A DNA stretch of 61,991 bases from Pseudomonadota bacterium (lineage in GTDB: Bacteria; Pseudomonadota; Alphaproteobacteria; Micropepsales; Micropepsaceae). The first letter of the stretch is position 1. Every line of letters begins with the position of its first letter. Shown here in pieces: positions 29,939-36,967 of the stretch. The DNA lies in contig JAFEEQ010000019.1 in NCBI GenBank assembly GCA_018241025.1, positions 1 through 61,991 of the forward strand. Direction: 5' to 3'. Below the pieces are notes generated by a model, which was not told the origin of the DNA, searched no databases, and saw only the letters and a list, made by a program, of their open reading frames with translations. The translations under genes were made by a program, and so were the position numbers.

Positions 29939-29958
29939 AGTATGCAGATGAGGTCGAA

Positions 29959-30183
29959 ATGCACACCCTGAAGCTCAGAAAGGTCGGCACGTCGATGGGG
30001 CTCGTCCTGCCCAAGGAGATGCTTGGCCATCTACATGTGAAGGAAGGCCAAGAACTTTTCGCGATCGAGACACCGACCGGATACACGATCACGACGCTCG
30101 ATCCCCGCGTGCAGGAGCAGATCGAGATCGGCGAAGATTTCATGGAGCGCTATCGGGATGTCTTCGCCGTCCTGGCGAAATGA
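29959..30183 (+). CDS. AbrB/MazE-type antitoxin
   Basis: A 74-residue swapped-hairpin DNA-binding protein. The N-terminal MHTLKLRKVGTSMGLVLPKE followed by MLGHLHVKEGQELF is the AbrB/SpoVT fold; the C-terminal tail DFMERYRDVFAVLAK would wrap the toxin. Its stop overlaps the Doc start as ATGA. It would neutralise Doc and repress the shared promoter in AT-rich DNA upstream. Confidence 0.85.
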   Translation: MHTLKLRKVGTSMGLVLPKEMLGHLHVKEGQELFAIETPTGYTITTLDPRVQEQIEIGEDFMERYRDVFAVLAK

Positions 30184-30584
30184 AGGAGCCGGTCTGGATC
30201 GAAAGAGAAGCGCTTGTGCTTTTGCACGGCAAAAGCATCGCACGTTTCGGCGGTCTTGTAGGCATTCGCGACGAAGGACTTCTCGATTCCGCCCTCGCAC
30301 GACCGCGTAACGCTTTCCTCTATGATGAGCAGACGGACATCGCAGCGCTGGCAGCCTCCTATGCGTTCGGCTTGGTGCGGAACCATCCATTTGCGGACGG
30401 AAACAAGCGCGCGGCCTTCCTTGCGGTCGGGCTGATGCTTGCGATCAACGGAATGGAACTTCATGCCGATTCCGTCGACGCCATTCGTGCAATGCTTGCA
30501 TTGGCCGGTAGCGAAATCGGAGAGACGGAATTCGCGGCGTGGCTGAAGCGTCGTGCCGGGGCAGCCGGGAAGCATCGTGGCTGA
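30180..30584 (+). CDS. Doc-type toxin (Fic/Doc fold, death-on-curing family)
   Basis: A 134-residue Fic-fold protein with the motif HPFADGNKRAAF (H69 to R77), where Fic AMP-transferases usually have HPFxxGNGR. The NKR ending is the Doc signature; Doc kinases phosphorylate and inactivate EF-Tu. The early IRDEGLLDSALARPRN is also typical. Paired with an AbrB-type antitoxin in a four-base overlap, it forms a complete type II module. The ribosome-binding site lies within the antitoxin. Confidence 0.88.
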   Translation: MKEPVWIEREALVLLHGKSIARFGGLVGIRDEGLLDSALARPRNAFLYDEQTDIAALAASYAFGLVRNHPFADGNKRAAFLAVGLMLAINGMELHADSVDAIRAMLALAGSEIGETEFAAWLKRRAGAAGKHRG

Positions 30585-30650
30585 CAATCGACTCGACCCG
30601 GCATCCAGCTATTTTCGAGACGATCCGTTGCTCAAGTGTCATGGATCATC

Positions 30651-31970
30651 TCAATCCAGCTTCAGCCGCGTGAACAGCATGTACGATGCCGGGTTCGAGC
30701 CGTAGGCAGGCTGCACGGCGGTGGGTAGACCGTAGAGACTGCCCTCGACGCCGAGGCCGAGCTTCACCGGGCCACCGAGCGGGATGTCGTAAATGTAGCC
30801 GAGCGAGAATTCGCTCACGGTGAACACCTGTCCGGCCAGCGGACTCGGCGCCTCGAAGAGCTCGTCCTTTTCGGTGCGTTCGGCGCGGGCGAAGACAGTG
30901 TGGCTGCCGAGCGTGACCGCGGATTCGAGCAGGAAGGCATCGAGCGTGTCGCCGCTCACGATGTTGCGGCCCCAGGCGAGCGTCGTCTGCCAGTTGCCGT
31001 TGTCGAGCGGACGATTGTAGCTCGCCGAAGCGGTGATGCGGTGCTGATCGATCGCGGGTTCGAGCTGTTCGGGGCTTTTGATGTAGCCGTAGCTGACCTG
31101 CAGCGACCAGTCCGGCGCCGGATTCCAGCTCAGCCGCGCGGATGCGGAGTCGAGCGTGAAGGAATCGAAATCCCAGCGGTATTGATCGGGCTCGCGGCCA
31201 TGGAAGGCGGAAGCTTCGAACTTCCAGTCGCCGAACACGACACCACCGGTCACGACGCCGAAGGTGACATGCGTCGCGTCGAGCCAATGATGCGCGATCG
31301 GCGCGCCCGGATCGTCCATGCCGGAGAAGCGATGCATGAAAGTCGGCGGGCCGAGCGCCGGCTCGCCGGGATAGCCGGCGTAGAGGAATAGCGACTGCTT
31401 TTCGCCGACGGGGACGCTGTAGGTCGCGGCCAGTTCCATCAGGAGATCGTGCGGATGCTGGCGATCGACGAGCGGCGTGACGCCGTCGGCGGTTTCGCCA
31501 GTCTGGAGCAGAAGCGGATAGCCGCGCTTGCCCATCAGCGGATCGAGCGAGAACATCGAGCGCAGGGTAAGCGTGCCGGGACCCAGCGGCTTCTGCGCCA
31601 TGGCCATGACCATGCTCTCGCTGAAGGTCTTGTCGCCGCCGCGCGGCCCGCCCTGGTGGTCGTAAACAAGATCGACATAGCCGTGCAGCATCGTCGACCA
31701 GCCCCACAGCCTGCCGTGCAGGCCGCCCATCGGTGTCGAATCCGGCTGCCAGGACGTGCCGGACGCATCGCGCATCATCGAATAGGCGCCGAGCGCGCCG
31801 GACATCATGGGATGCATGCCGGACATGCCCGGCATGCCGTCCATCCCGCTCATGTCCTTTCCACCCATCGCGCCCATGTCCATGCCGGGCATGTCCATCG
31901 TCCCCTCCTCCGCCAAGGCAGGGGCCGTGAGGATCGCTGCCGCGACGGCAAGCGCCGACATCCGGATCAT
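30651..31970 (-). CDS. exported Met-rich outer-membrane-like protein, copper-associated
   Basis: A 439-residue exported protein with signal peptide MIRMSALAVAAAILTAPALA. Residues about 23-60 are unusually rich in Met, Gly, Asp and His, with repeats such as MDMPGMDMG and GMPGMSGMHPMM, the kind of segment that binds Cu(I). The rest alternates polar and hydrophobic residues with many aromatic ends and finishes with a charged-aromatic strand (SYMLFTRLKLD), as in an outer-membrane beta-barrel. Its ATG overlaps the stop of the CsoR regulator by four bases. I infer copper handling; no enzyme motif is visible. Confidence 0.7.
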   Translation of the reverse strand: MIRMSALAVAAAILTAPALAEEGTMDMPGMDMGAMGGKDMSGMDGMPGMSGMHPMMSGALGAYSMMRDASGTSWQPDSTPMGGLHGRLWGWSTMLHGYVDLVYDHQGGPRGGDKTFSESMVMAMAQKPLGPGTLTLRSMFSLDPLMGKRGYPLLLQTGETADGVTPLVDRQHPHDLLMELAATYSVPVGEKQSLFLYAGYPGEPALGPPTFMHRFSGMDDPGAPIAHHWLDATHVTFGVVTGGVVFGDWKFEASAFHGREPDQYRWDFDSFTLDSASARLSWNPAPDWSLQVSYGYIKSPEQLEPAIDQHRITASASYNRPLDNGNWQTTLAWGRNIVSGDTLDAFLLESAVTLGSHTVFARAERTEKDELFEAPSPLAGQVFTVSEFSLGYIYDIPLGGPVKLGLGVEGSLYGLPTAVQPAYGSNPASYMLFTRLKLD

Positions 31971-32242
31971 CGCGCGCCGCGTTCCATAAGCGCGATCAGC
32001 TCGGCCGCTTTCTTGCGCTGCTCGTTCGCGTTGCCGCTGACGATGGCGTTTTCGATGCAGTGGCCGAGGTGATCCTTCAGCATCTCGCTCTCGACCTTCA
32101 CCAGCGCGGCTCGCACGGCCTGAAGTTGCGTCAGCACGTCGATGCAGTAGCGCCCCTCCTCCACCATGCGGGTGATGCCGCGGACCTGGCCTTCTATCCG
32201 GCCGAGCCGGGCGAGCAGTTTCGGCGTGTTCTCGTGCTTCAT
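31967..32242 (-). CDS. CsoR-family metal-sensing repressor
   Basis: A 91-residue all-helical repressor. The N-terminal LLARLGRIEGQVRGITRMVE is the family hallmark, and the Cys-His-Cys copper site is present as C33 (RYCIDVL), H58 and C62 (DHLGHC). On binding Cu(I) it would leave the DNA. The ATG at 32242 is used; the frame runs on upstream through operator DNA to 32296. It starts beside two palindromic operators and is co-transcribed with the Met-rich protein. Confidence 0.88.
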   Translation of the reverse strand: MKHENTPKLLARLGRIEGQVRGITRMVEEGRYCIDVLTQLQAVRAALVKVESEMLKDHLGHCIENAIVSGNANEQRKKAAELIALMERGAR

Positions 32243-32272
32243 CGGCGAACCCCGGGACGTCCGGCGCGTTGT

Positions 32273-32315
32273 ATACCCCATGGGGGTAATTGGCAACTAT
32301 ACCCTATGGGGGTAT
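32273..32315. promoter_or_regulatory. pair of CsoR-type operators
   Basis: Two near-palindromic sites, ATACCCCATGGGGGTAA at 32273-32289 and ATACCCTATGGGGGTAT at 32299-32315, repeat with an exact 26-base offset. The ATACCC/GGGTAT pattern with a G-tract is the known CsoR/RcnR operator type. They lie between the divergent csoR-like gene and the glutaredoxin-MauE gene, so both directions are probably controlled together. Confidence 0.75.
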
Positions 32316-32335
32316 ATGAGAGTCCGGAGGCTGCC

Positions 32336-33076
32336 ATGACCGCGAAGACCGCGACGCTCTATCGATTGCTGACGCCCAGCCACACCTGCCCTTATGGGCT
32401 GAAGGCCAAACACCTGCTCGAACGCGCGGGCTATGCGGTCGACGACCGACCGCTGCGCAGCCCAGCCGAAAGCGCGAGCTTCAAGGCGGAGCACGGTGTG
32501 AAGACGACGCCGCAGACCTTCATCGGCGGCAAGCGCATCGGCGGCTACGAAGACCTCCGGCGCTTCTTCGGTCTTGCAGTGCGCGACCCGAAGGCGACGA
32601 CCTATGCGCCGGTGATCGCAGTGTTCGCGACGACGGCGGCGATGGCGCTGGCGGCGAGTTTCGCCGCGTTCGGCGATGCGCTGACCGTGCGCGCGGCGGA
32701 ATGGTTCATCGCGTTCAGCATGACGGTGCTGGCGATGCTGAAGCTGCGCGATGTCGAGGGCTTCTCGACCATGTTCCTCGGCTACGACCTGCTGGCGCAG
32801 CGCTGGGTGCCGTACGGCTATGTTTATCCTTTCGCGGAAGGCCTCGCCGGCGTGCTGATGATGGCGGGCGTGCTGACTTGGTTCGCGGCGCCGCTGGCGC
32901 TCGTCATCGGCGGGATCGGCGCGGTCTCGGTGTTCAAGGCGGTCTATATCGACAAACGCGAGCTCAAATGCGCCTGCGTCGGCGGCGACAGCAATGTGCC
33001 GCTGGGCTTCATCTCGCTGACTGAGAATCTGATGATGGTCGCGATGGCGCTGTGGATGCTTGCAATACGCGTCTGA
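32336..33076 (+). CDS. glutaredoxin-MauE/DoxX fusion membrane protein
   Basis: A 246-residue fusion. Residues 1-85 are glutaredoxin-like with CPYG as active site (TPSHTCPYGLKAKHLLERAG), TTPQTFIGGKRIGGYEDL as the substrate-binding half. Residues 95-246 hold four hydrophobic helices of MauE/DoxX type, with a cytoplasmic-side CACVGGDSN before the last helix. GGAGG stands six bases before the ATG at 32336. A monothiol active site plus a second Cys pair suggests moving reducing equivalents across the membrane. The CsoR operators upstream tie it to copper. Confidence 0.82.
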   Translation: MTAKTATLYRLLTPSHTCPYGLKAKHLLERAGYAVDDRPLRSPAESASFKAEHGVKTTPQTFIGGKRIGGYEDLRRFFGLAVRDPKATTYAPVIAVFATTAAMALAASFAAFGDALTVRAAEWFIAFSMTVLAMLKLRDVEGFSTMFLGYDLLAQRWVPYGYVYPFAEGLAGVLMMAGVLTWFAAPLALVIGGIGAVSVFKAVYIDKRELKCACVGGDSNVPLGFISLTENLMMVAMALWMLAIRV

Positions 33077-33112
33077 ACCCCTGCGTTTGACAGCCGGGCG
33101 CAGTCCCGGCAA

Positions 33113-33742
33113 ATGGACACCATGCTGCTTTGGGCGGGCGTTGCCCTCATCTTTCTCGGCTTCGCGTGCCTGCCCATCGACCGGCGGGCGGCGCATTACC
33201 TTTACGATCACGAGAGCGCGCGGCTGGAACGGTTTCTCGAGAACACGACGCATTGGGCCAAGGCCGGGCACTGGCTGGTGGCCGCGGTCGTCGCCATCGT
33301 GGTGGCGCAGGGCGTGCTGTGGGCCGATCCGGCGGCCGAGGGCGCGCGCGAGGCGCGGACCTTTTCGCTGGCGCTGATCGCCTGCCTGGCGGTGGGAAGC
33401 GCGGTGCTGCATGCGATGAAGCTGGTGGTCGGGCGAAGGCGGCCGCGCGACGACATGGAGCTCGGGCTCTACGAATTCGTCTGGTTCCGGTTCAAACTCG
33501 ACTACAACTCCTTCCCTTCCGGCCATGCGCTCACCATATCCTGTGTGGCCGTGATCGCGACCTGCGCCGCGCCGCATCTCGCGGTGCTGTGGTTCGCCGT
33601 GGCCGCCTGGCTGGCATTGACGAGGGCCGTGTTGACCGCGCATTTCCTGAGTGACGTTTTCGTCGGTTCCGGCATAGGCCTGCTCGCCGCGCGGCTGACT
33701 TTGCTGTACGTCTTCTCCGGCCTCGCCCCCAGCTGGTTCTGA
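33113..33742 (+). CDS. PAP2-family membrane phosphatase
   Basis: A 209-residue membrane protein with the three phosphatidate phosphatase motifs: KLVVGRRRPRD near residue 103, FPSGHAL near 137 and TRAVLTAHFLSDV near 170, with about five helices. Substrates of the family include phosphatidate, undecaprenyl pyrophosphate and lipid A phosphates. It follows the MauE fusion by 36 bases and precedes terC by six, suggesting one transcription unit. Confidence 0.85.
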   Translation: MDTMLLWAGVALIFLGFACLPIDRRAAHYLYDHESARLERFLENTTHWAKAGHWLVAAVVAIVVAQGVLWADPAAEGAREARTFSLALIACLAVGSAVLHAMKLVVGRRRPRDDMELGLYEFVWFRFKLDYNSFPSGHALTISCVAVIATCAAPHLAVLWFAVAAWLALTRAVLTAHFLSDVFVGSGIGLLAARLTLLYVFSGLAPSWF

Positions 33743-33748
33743 CCCATC

Positions 33749-34492
33749 ATGTTCGACATGTTCCTGACGCTTGACGCCTGGATCTCGCTGGCGACGCTGA
33801 CCGTGCTCGAGGTCGTGCTCGGCATCGACAACGTCATCTTCCTGGCGATCATCGCCAACCGCGTCAGCAGGGAGAAGCGCGCGCTGGCGCGGCGCATCGG
33901 CCTCGGCCTGGCGCTTCTGATGCGGATCGCGCTGCTGGCGAGCCTGACCTGGATCATCCGGCTGGCGCAGCCGGTGGTGTGGATCTTCGGCCTGGGCTTT
34001 TCCTGGCACGACCTGATCTTCCTCGGCGGCGGCCTGTTCCTGCTGACCAAGAGCACGCGCGAAATCCACGAGATGAGCGAAGAATACGAGGAGCATCACA
34101 ATGCGCCCGCGTCGACGCTGACTTCGGCGATCATCCAGATCGCGCTGTTCGACATCGTGTTCTCGATCGACTCGGTGGTGACGGCGGTCGGCGTGGCCGA
34201 GCATCTGCCGGTGATGATCGCGGCGGTGATCGTGGCGATGGTCGTCATGCTGCTGGCGGCAGAGAAGGTCGGCGAATTCGTCGAGCGCCATCCGACGATC
34301 AAGATGCTGGCGCTGAGCTTCCTGCTCCTGATCGGCACGGCGCTGATCGCCGATGCCCTGCACTTCCATATTCCGCGCGGCTATCTCTACTTCGCGGTCG
34401 CGTTCTCCGGCATGGTCGAGGCGCTCAACCAGTTCGTCGCCCATCGCCGCGGCCGCAAGAAGCGCGAGCGCGAGCGCAAGCTCCGGCTGTGA
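33749..34492 (+). CDS. TerC family integral membrane protein
   Basis: A 247-residue TerC/YgaP-type protein with seven or so helices and the acidic membrane motifs VVLGIDNVIFLAI near residue 25 and DIVFSIDSVVTAVG near 135. Family members include Mn(II) exporters such as Alx/MntP-like proteins; tellurite resistance is known only when other ter genes are present, and none is here. The Lys/Arg-rich tail is cytoplasmic. Its stop overlaps the GTG start of the FkbM gene. Confidence 0.87.
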   Translation: MFDMFLTLDAWISLATLTVLEVVLGIDNVIFLAIIANRVSREKRALARRIGLGLALLMRIALLASLTWIIRLAQPVVWIFGLGFSWHDLIFLGGGLFLLTKSTREIHEMSEEYEEHHNAPASTLTSAIIQIALFDIVFSIDSVVTAVGVAEHLPVMIAAVIVAMVVMLLAAEKVGEFVERHPTIKMLALSFLLLIGTALIADALHFHIPRGYLYFAVAFSGMVEALNQFVAHRRGRKKRERERKLRL

Positions 34493-35394
34493 GCGCGCCG
34501 GACGACCGCGGCCTTCGCGGCGGCGCCGTCCATGACGGGCGTCGCTTCGGGCTTGAGAACAACGCGATCTATCGCCTGCTCGGGCGCCTTGCGCCGGGGC
34601 TGTGTATCGATGTCGGCGCGGCGATCGGACAATCCTGCACGCAAATCCTGGAGAACAGTCCCGAGGCGCGGGTGATCGCCTATGAGCCCTTTCCGGGCAA
34701 TTTGCGGCAGCTGACCGCCGGTTTCGGCCGCAAAGCGACGATCCGCGCCGCCGCGGTCGCCGATCGAAAGGGCCGCGAGCGTTTCAGCGTTCCGTTCATC
34801 CTGCCGCGCGCCAGCGGCGCCCTGCCCATGGGCTATAGCGGCGTCGGCCGCCTCGACCGCACGGCGAAGGGCGCGGCCGTGCTCGACGTCGACGTCGTGA
34901 CACTGGACGACGAAATCCCGGAGCATGTCCGCCTGCTCAAGATCGACACCCAGGGCGCGGAGCTGCGGGTGCTGAACGGTGCGCGCGGCCTGATCGCGCG
35001 GCACGGCATCGACATGATCTATCTGGAGTTCAACGGTTCGCTTGCGATCCTGCGGCTGCTCGATGCGCTCGGCTATGTGGTGTTCGATAGCGCTTACATG
35101 ATCTGGCCGGTGCGGCGCTACTATCGCAACTGGCTGTCGAAATCTCCGGCGCGGATCGTGCCGGGCTGGCAGGCGATGTCGCAAAAGCCGCTGTCGGTCG
35201 GGAAGATGGCGACCATCGCATGGCCGCACGTGCCGGCGCGGGGCTTTGCCGCCTATTGCGCCTGGTTCTGGGCGAACCGGATCGCCCGGGTGGGGATGCA
35301 GACCGATCTGATCTGCATCCACCGCGATTTTCTGCCCGAGGTGTGGGACGCGCTATATCCAGTTGAACTGGTGAGAGCCCAGACCGCCGAATAA
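34489..35394 (+). CDS. FkbM-family methyltransferase
   Basis: A 301-residue SAM methyltransferase. LCIDVGAAIGQSCTQI near residue 40 is the SAM loop, VIAYEPFPGNLRQL the following acidic strand and LLKIDTQGAELRVLNGA near 145 the FkbM signature. Members O-methylate sugars or natural products. The start is a GTG at 34489 overlapping the terC stop (GTGA). It is the last host gene before the island; the first repeat begins 25 bases after its stop. Confidence 0.82.
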   Translation: MSAPDDRGLRGGAVHDGRRFGLENNAIYRLLGRLAPGLCIDVGAAIGQSCTQILENSPEARVIAYEPFPGNLRQLTAGFGRKATIRAAAVADRKGRERFSVPFILPRASGALPMGYSGVGRLDRTAKGAAVLDVDVVTLDDEIPEHVRLLKIDTQGAELRVLNGARGLIARHGIDMIYLEFNGSLAILRLLDALGYVVFDSAYMIWPVRRYYRNWLSKSPARIVPGWQAMSQKPLSVGKMATIAWPHVPARGFAAYCAWFWANRIARVGMQTDLICIHRDFLPEVWDALYPVELVRAQTAE

Positions 35395-35419
35395 ACGCGA
35401 TCCAGAACCGGCGCAGGAG

Positions 35420-35444
35420 TGAACAGAATGCTGTATTCTGTTCA
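35420..35444. repeat. left boundary repeat of the mini-island (recombination site candidate)
   Basis: A perfect inverted repeat, TGAACAGAAT and ATTCTGTTCA with a 5-base GCTGT centre. Read on the minus strand its first 16 bases, TGAACAGAATACAGCA, equal the site at 38209-38224. It also contains the dyad GAACA-N13-TGTTC (35421-35443) found at the other end. It lies between the FkbM gene and the recombinase gene, as expected of a tyrosine recombinase core site. No tRNA gene is adjacent. Confidence 0.6.
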
Positions 35445-35510
35445 TACGTCCTTTCCCGCGTCAATCGCCCGGCCTCGATTTTTCCAACGTCCAACGGAAG
35501 GATCGAGCCT

Positions 35511-36125
35511 ATGATGCCTGCACTCTTCGACCAGCGGGGAAATCGCAAGTACCTTATCGCGAGGGAACGGCTGGCATTCGTTTATGCGGCGTCGAAGGAA
35601 CGCGAGGCCGTATCAACATTCTGTCTCACACTTGCCTTCACGGGAGCACGCATATCCGAAGTTCTGGCGCTTACTGCGAACCGAATTGATGCCGCCGATG
35701 AGACGGTCATATTCGAGACACTCAAGCAACGCAAAAAGCAAGTATTTCGTGCGGTTCCAGTGCCTCGCACCTTGATTCCACTTCTTACGATGTACAGCGT
35801 CGGGAAGGAGGGACGGCTATGGCCCTGGGGCCGCACGAACGGATGGAAGATCGCGAAATCTGTCATGCGTAAGGCTGGGATCGTAGAAAACCTTTGCAAG
35901 CCGAAGGCGTTGCGCCACGCCTTCGCAGTTGAAGCCGGACAGAAAAGCATCCCACTAAACATCGTCCAGCGCTGGCTTGGGCACGCACGCATCGAAACGA
36001 CCGCGATCTATGCAAGCGCCATAGGTGAAGAGGAACGCAATCTCGCGCGGCGAGCGTGGAGTTCGCTAGAATTAGCAATCCCAGGCCCACCGGACGGGCA
36101 TGATGCCAAATCCCATTGCCGTTAA
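35511..36125 (+). CDS. small tyrosine recombinase, catalytic domain only
   Basis: A 204-residue recombinase with no N-terminal core-binding domain, the size of FimB/FimE-type proteins. Active-site residues: R47 (FTGARISEVLAL), Lys in the LKQRKK hairpin (72-76), R135 in KALRHAF, H158 in WLGHAR and nucleophile Y167 in TTAIYASA. The first His of box II is replaced by Lys (K132), a substitution seen in some family members. GGAAGGA stands eight bases before the ATG at 35511. Its 3' end overlaps the convergent nucleosidase-like gene by four bases. It probably moves or inverts the island between the flanking repeats. Confidence 0.85.
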   Translation: MMPALFDQRGNRKYLIARERLAFVYAASKEREAVSTFCLTLAFTGARISEVLALTANRIDAADETVIFETLKQRKKQVFRAVPVPRTLIPLLTMYSVGKEGRLWPWGRTNGWKIAKSVMRKAGIVENLCKPKALRHAFAVEAGQKSIPLNIVQRWLGHARIETTAIYASAIGEEERNLARRAWSSLELAIPGPPDGHDAKSHCR

Positions 36126-36967
36126 GTGCCAGAAACAGAAAATCCTGATCGCACATCAAAATACGATCTTATAAATTCAAGCGAAGCAAATGCTGCATTT
36201 CGGCAAGCATCACTTCGGGCGCCGTCGTTCTTACTTTCGTCAGCAAAGTCACTAACTGCGCGGATCATCGCCACGTTGTCTGACGCCTCAAATATGGAGG
36301 CGGCCGTAAGAATTCCATTGCCTTCCATTTCTACCGCGATCGGACGGGACGGCACGGCCTTTGCTACAGCAATACTCAGGCGCTCAACAGCAATTCGATC
36401 AGCTACAACCGACCCCAAGGATACTATCGTACCGCAGTGAAATGAGGCGCGGGTAGTATCAAACCACTCATTGGTCCGAGTGCTAGTCGAAAGTAATTCG
36501 CGAGAGTCAAATCTGGACTGAAGTTCTCGTGCTGTCATCTCCAGCCGGAGATTTGTTCTCCAAGGCAGATTTCGGATCTCGAACTCGCGGCTCACAAATT
36601 TCCTGATTTCCGCCTCGACAATCAAATCGCCAAAAATCACATCGCCTAAGGCTATAGGCTGTTTTGTCTGGGGACTTCGACGCCGTAACCCGCCGCAAAG
36701 TCCGGTAACAACGATAATATCGACTTCAAACGTAAGAAGTATGTAGGTAACTAAAGCAGCAGCATGTGCGCGTCCGAGGGCCGCCTGCGTGAAAACGCGC
36801 ACATCAATAGCGTCACCACCATTTGTCGTCAGCTCGCCCTTGTAGCTAACAAAGGGGCCTTCGCTTTTCTGGCTGGGCTCTACGTCGAATGCGTCCAGCA
36901 CAGCAAAAAGCTCCTCGCGCAAGGGCGCGACGATTGCAACGCGCTTGTGGCGAATGCTAGGCGGCAT
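36122..36967 (-). CDS. nucleoside phosphorylase/nucleosidase superfamily protein, likely defence effector
   Basis: A 281-residue protein of the PNP/MTA nucleosidase fold. VAIVAPLREELFAVLDAF opens the first strand, VVTGLCGGLRRR near 87-97 and LGDVIFGD near 108 form the phosphate/ribose region, AVEMEGNGI (E213, E215) binds ribose and RAVSDFADESKND (D240, D243) binds the base. The RxxSDFADxxKND form is common in PNP domains fused to or beside immune proteins, some of which are ATP nucleosidases. It begins 11 bases inside the TIR-like gene. No membrane helix. AT content is higher than in flanking genes. Confidence 0.8.
   Translation of the reverse strand: MPPSIRHKRVAIVAPLREELFAVLDAFDVEPSQKSEGPFVSYKGELTTNGGDAIDVRVFTQAALGRAHAAALVTYILLTFEVDIIVVTGLCGGLRRRSPQTKQPIALGDVIFGDLIVEAEIRKFVSREFEIRNLPWRTNLRLEMTARELQSRFDSRELLSTSTRTNEWFDTTRASFHCGTIVSLGSVVADRIAVERLSIAVAKAVPSRPIAVEMEGNGILTAASIFEASDNVAMIRAVSDFADESKNDGARSDACRNAAFASLEFIRSYFDVRSGFSVSGT

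Noticed and set aside
32297..34444. 715-codon minus-strand frame
   Set aside because: Shadow of the MauE, PAP2 and TerC genes, which all have clear motifs on the plus strand.
33749..34492. Tellurite resistance operon
   Set aside because: TerC occurs alone without terD/terZ-type partners; the family has other metal roles.
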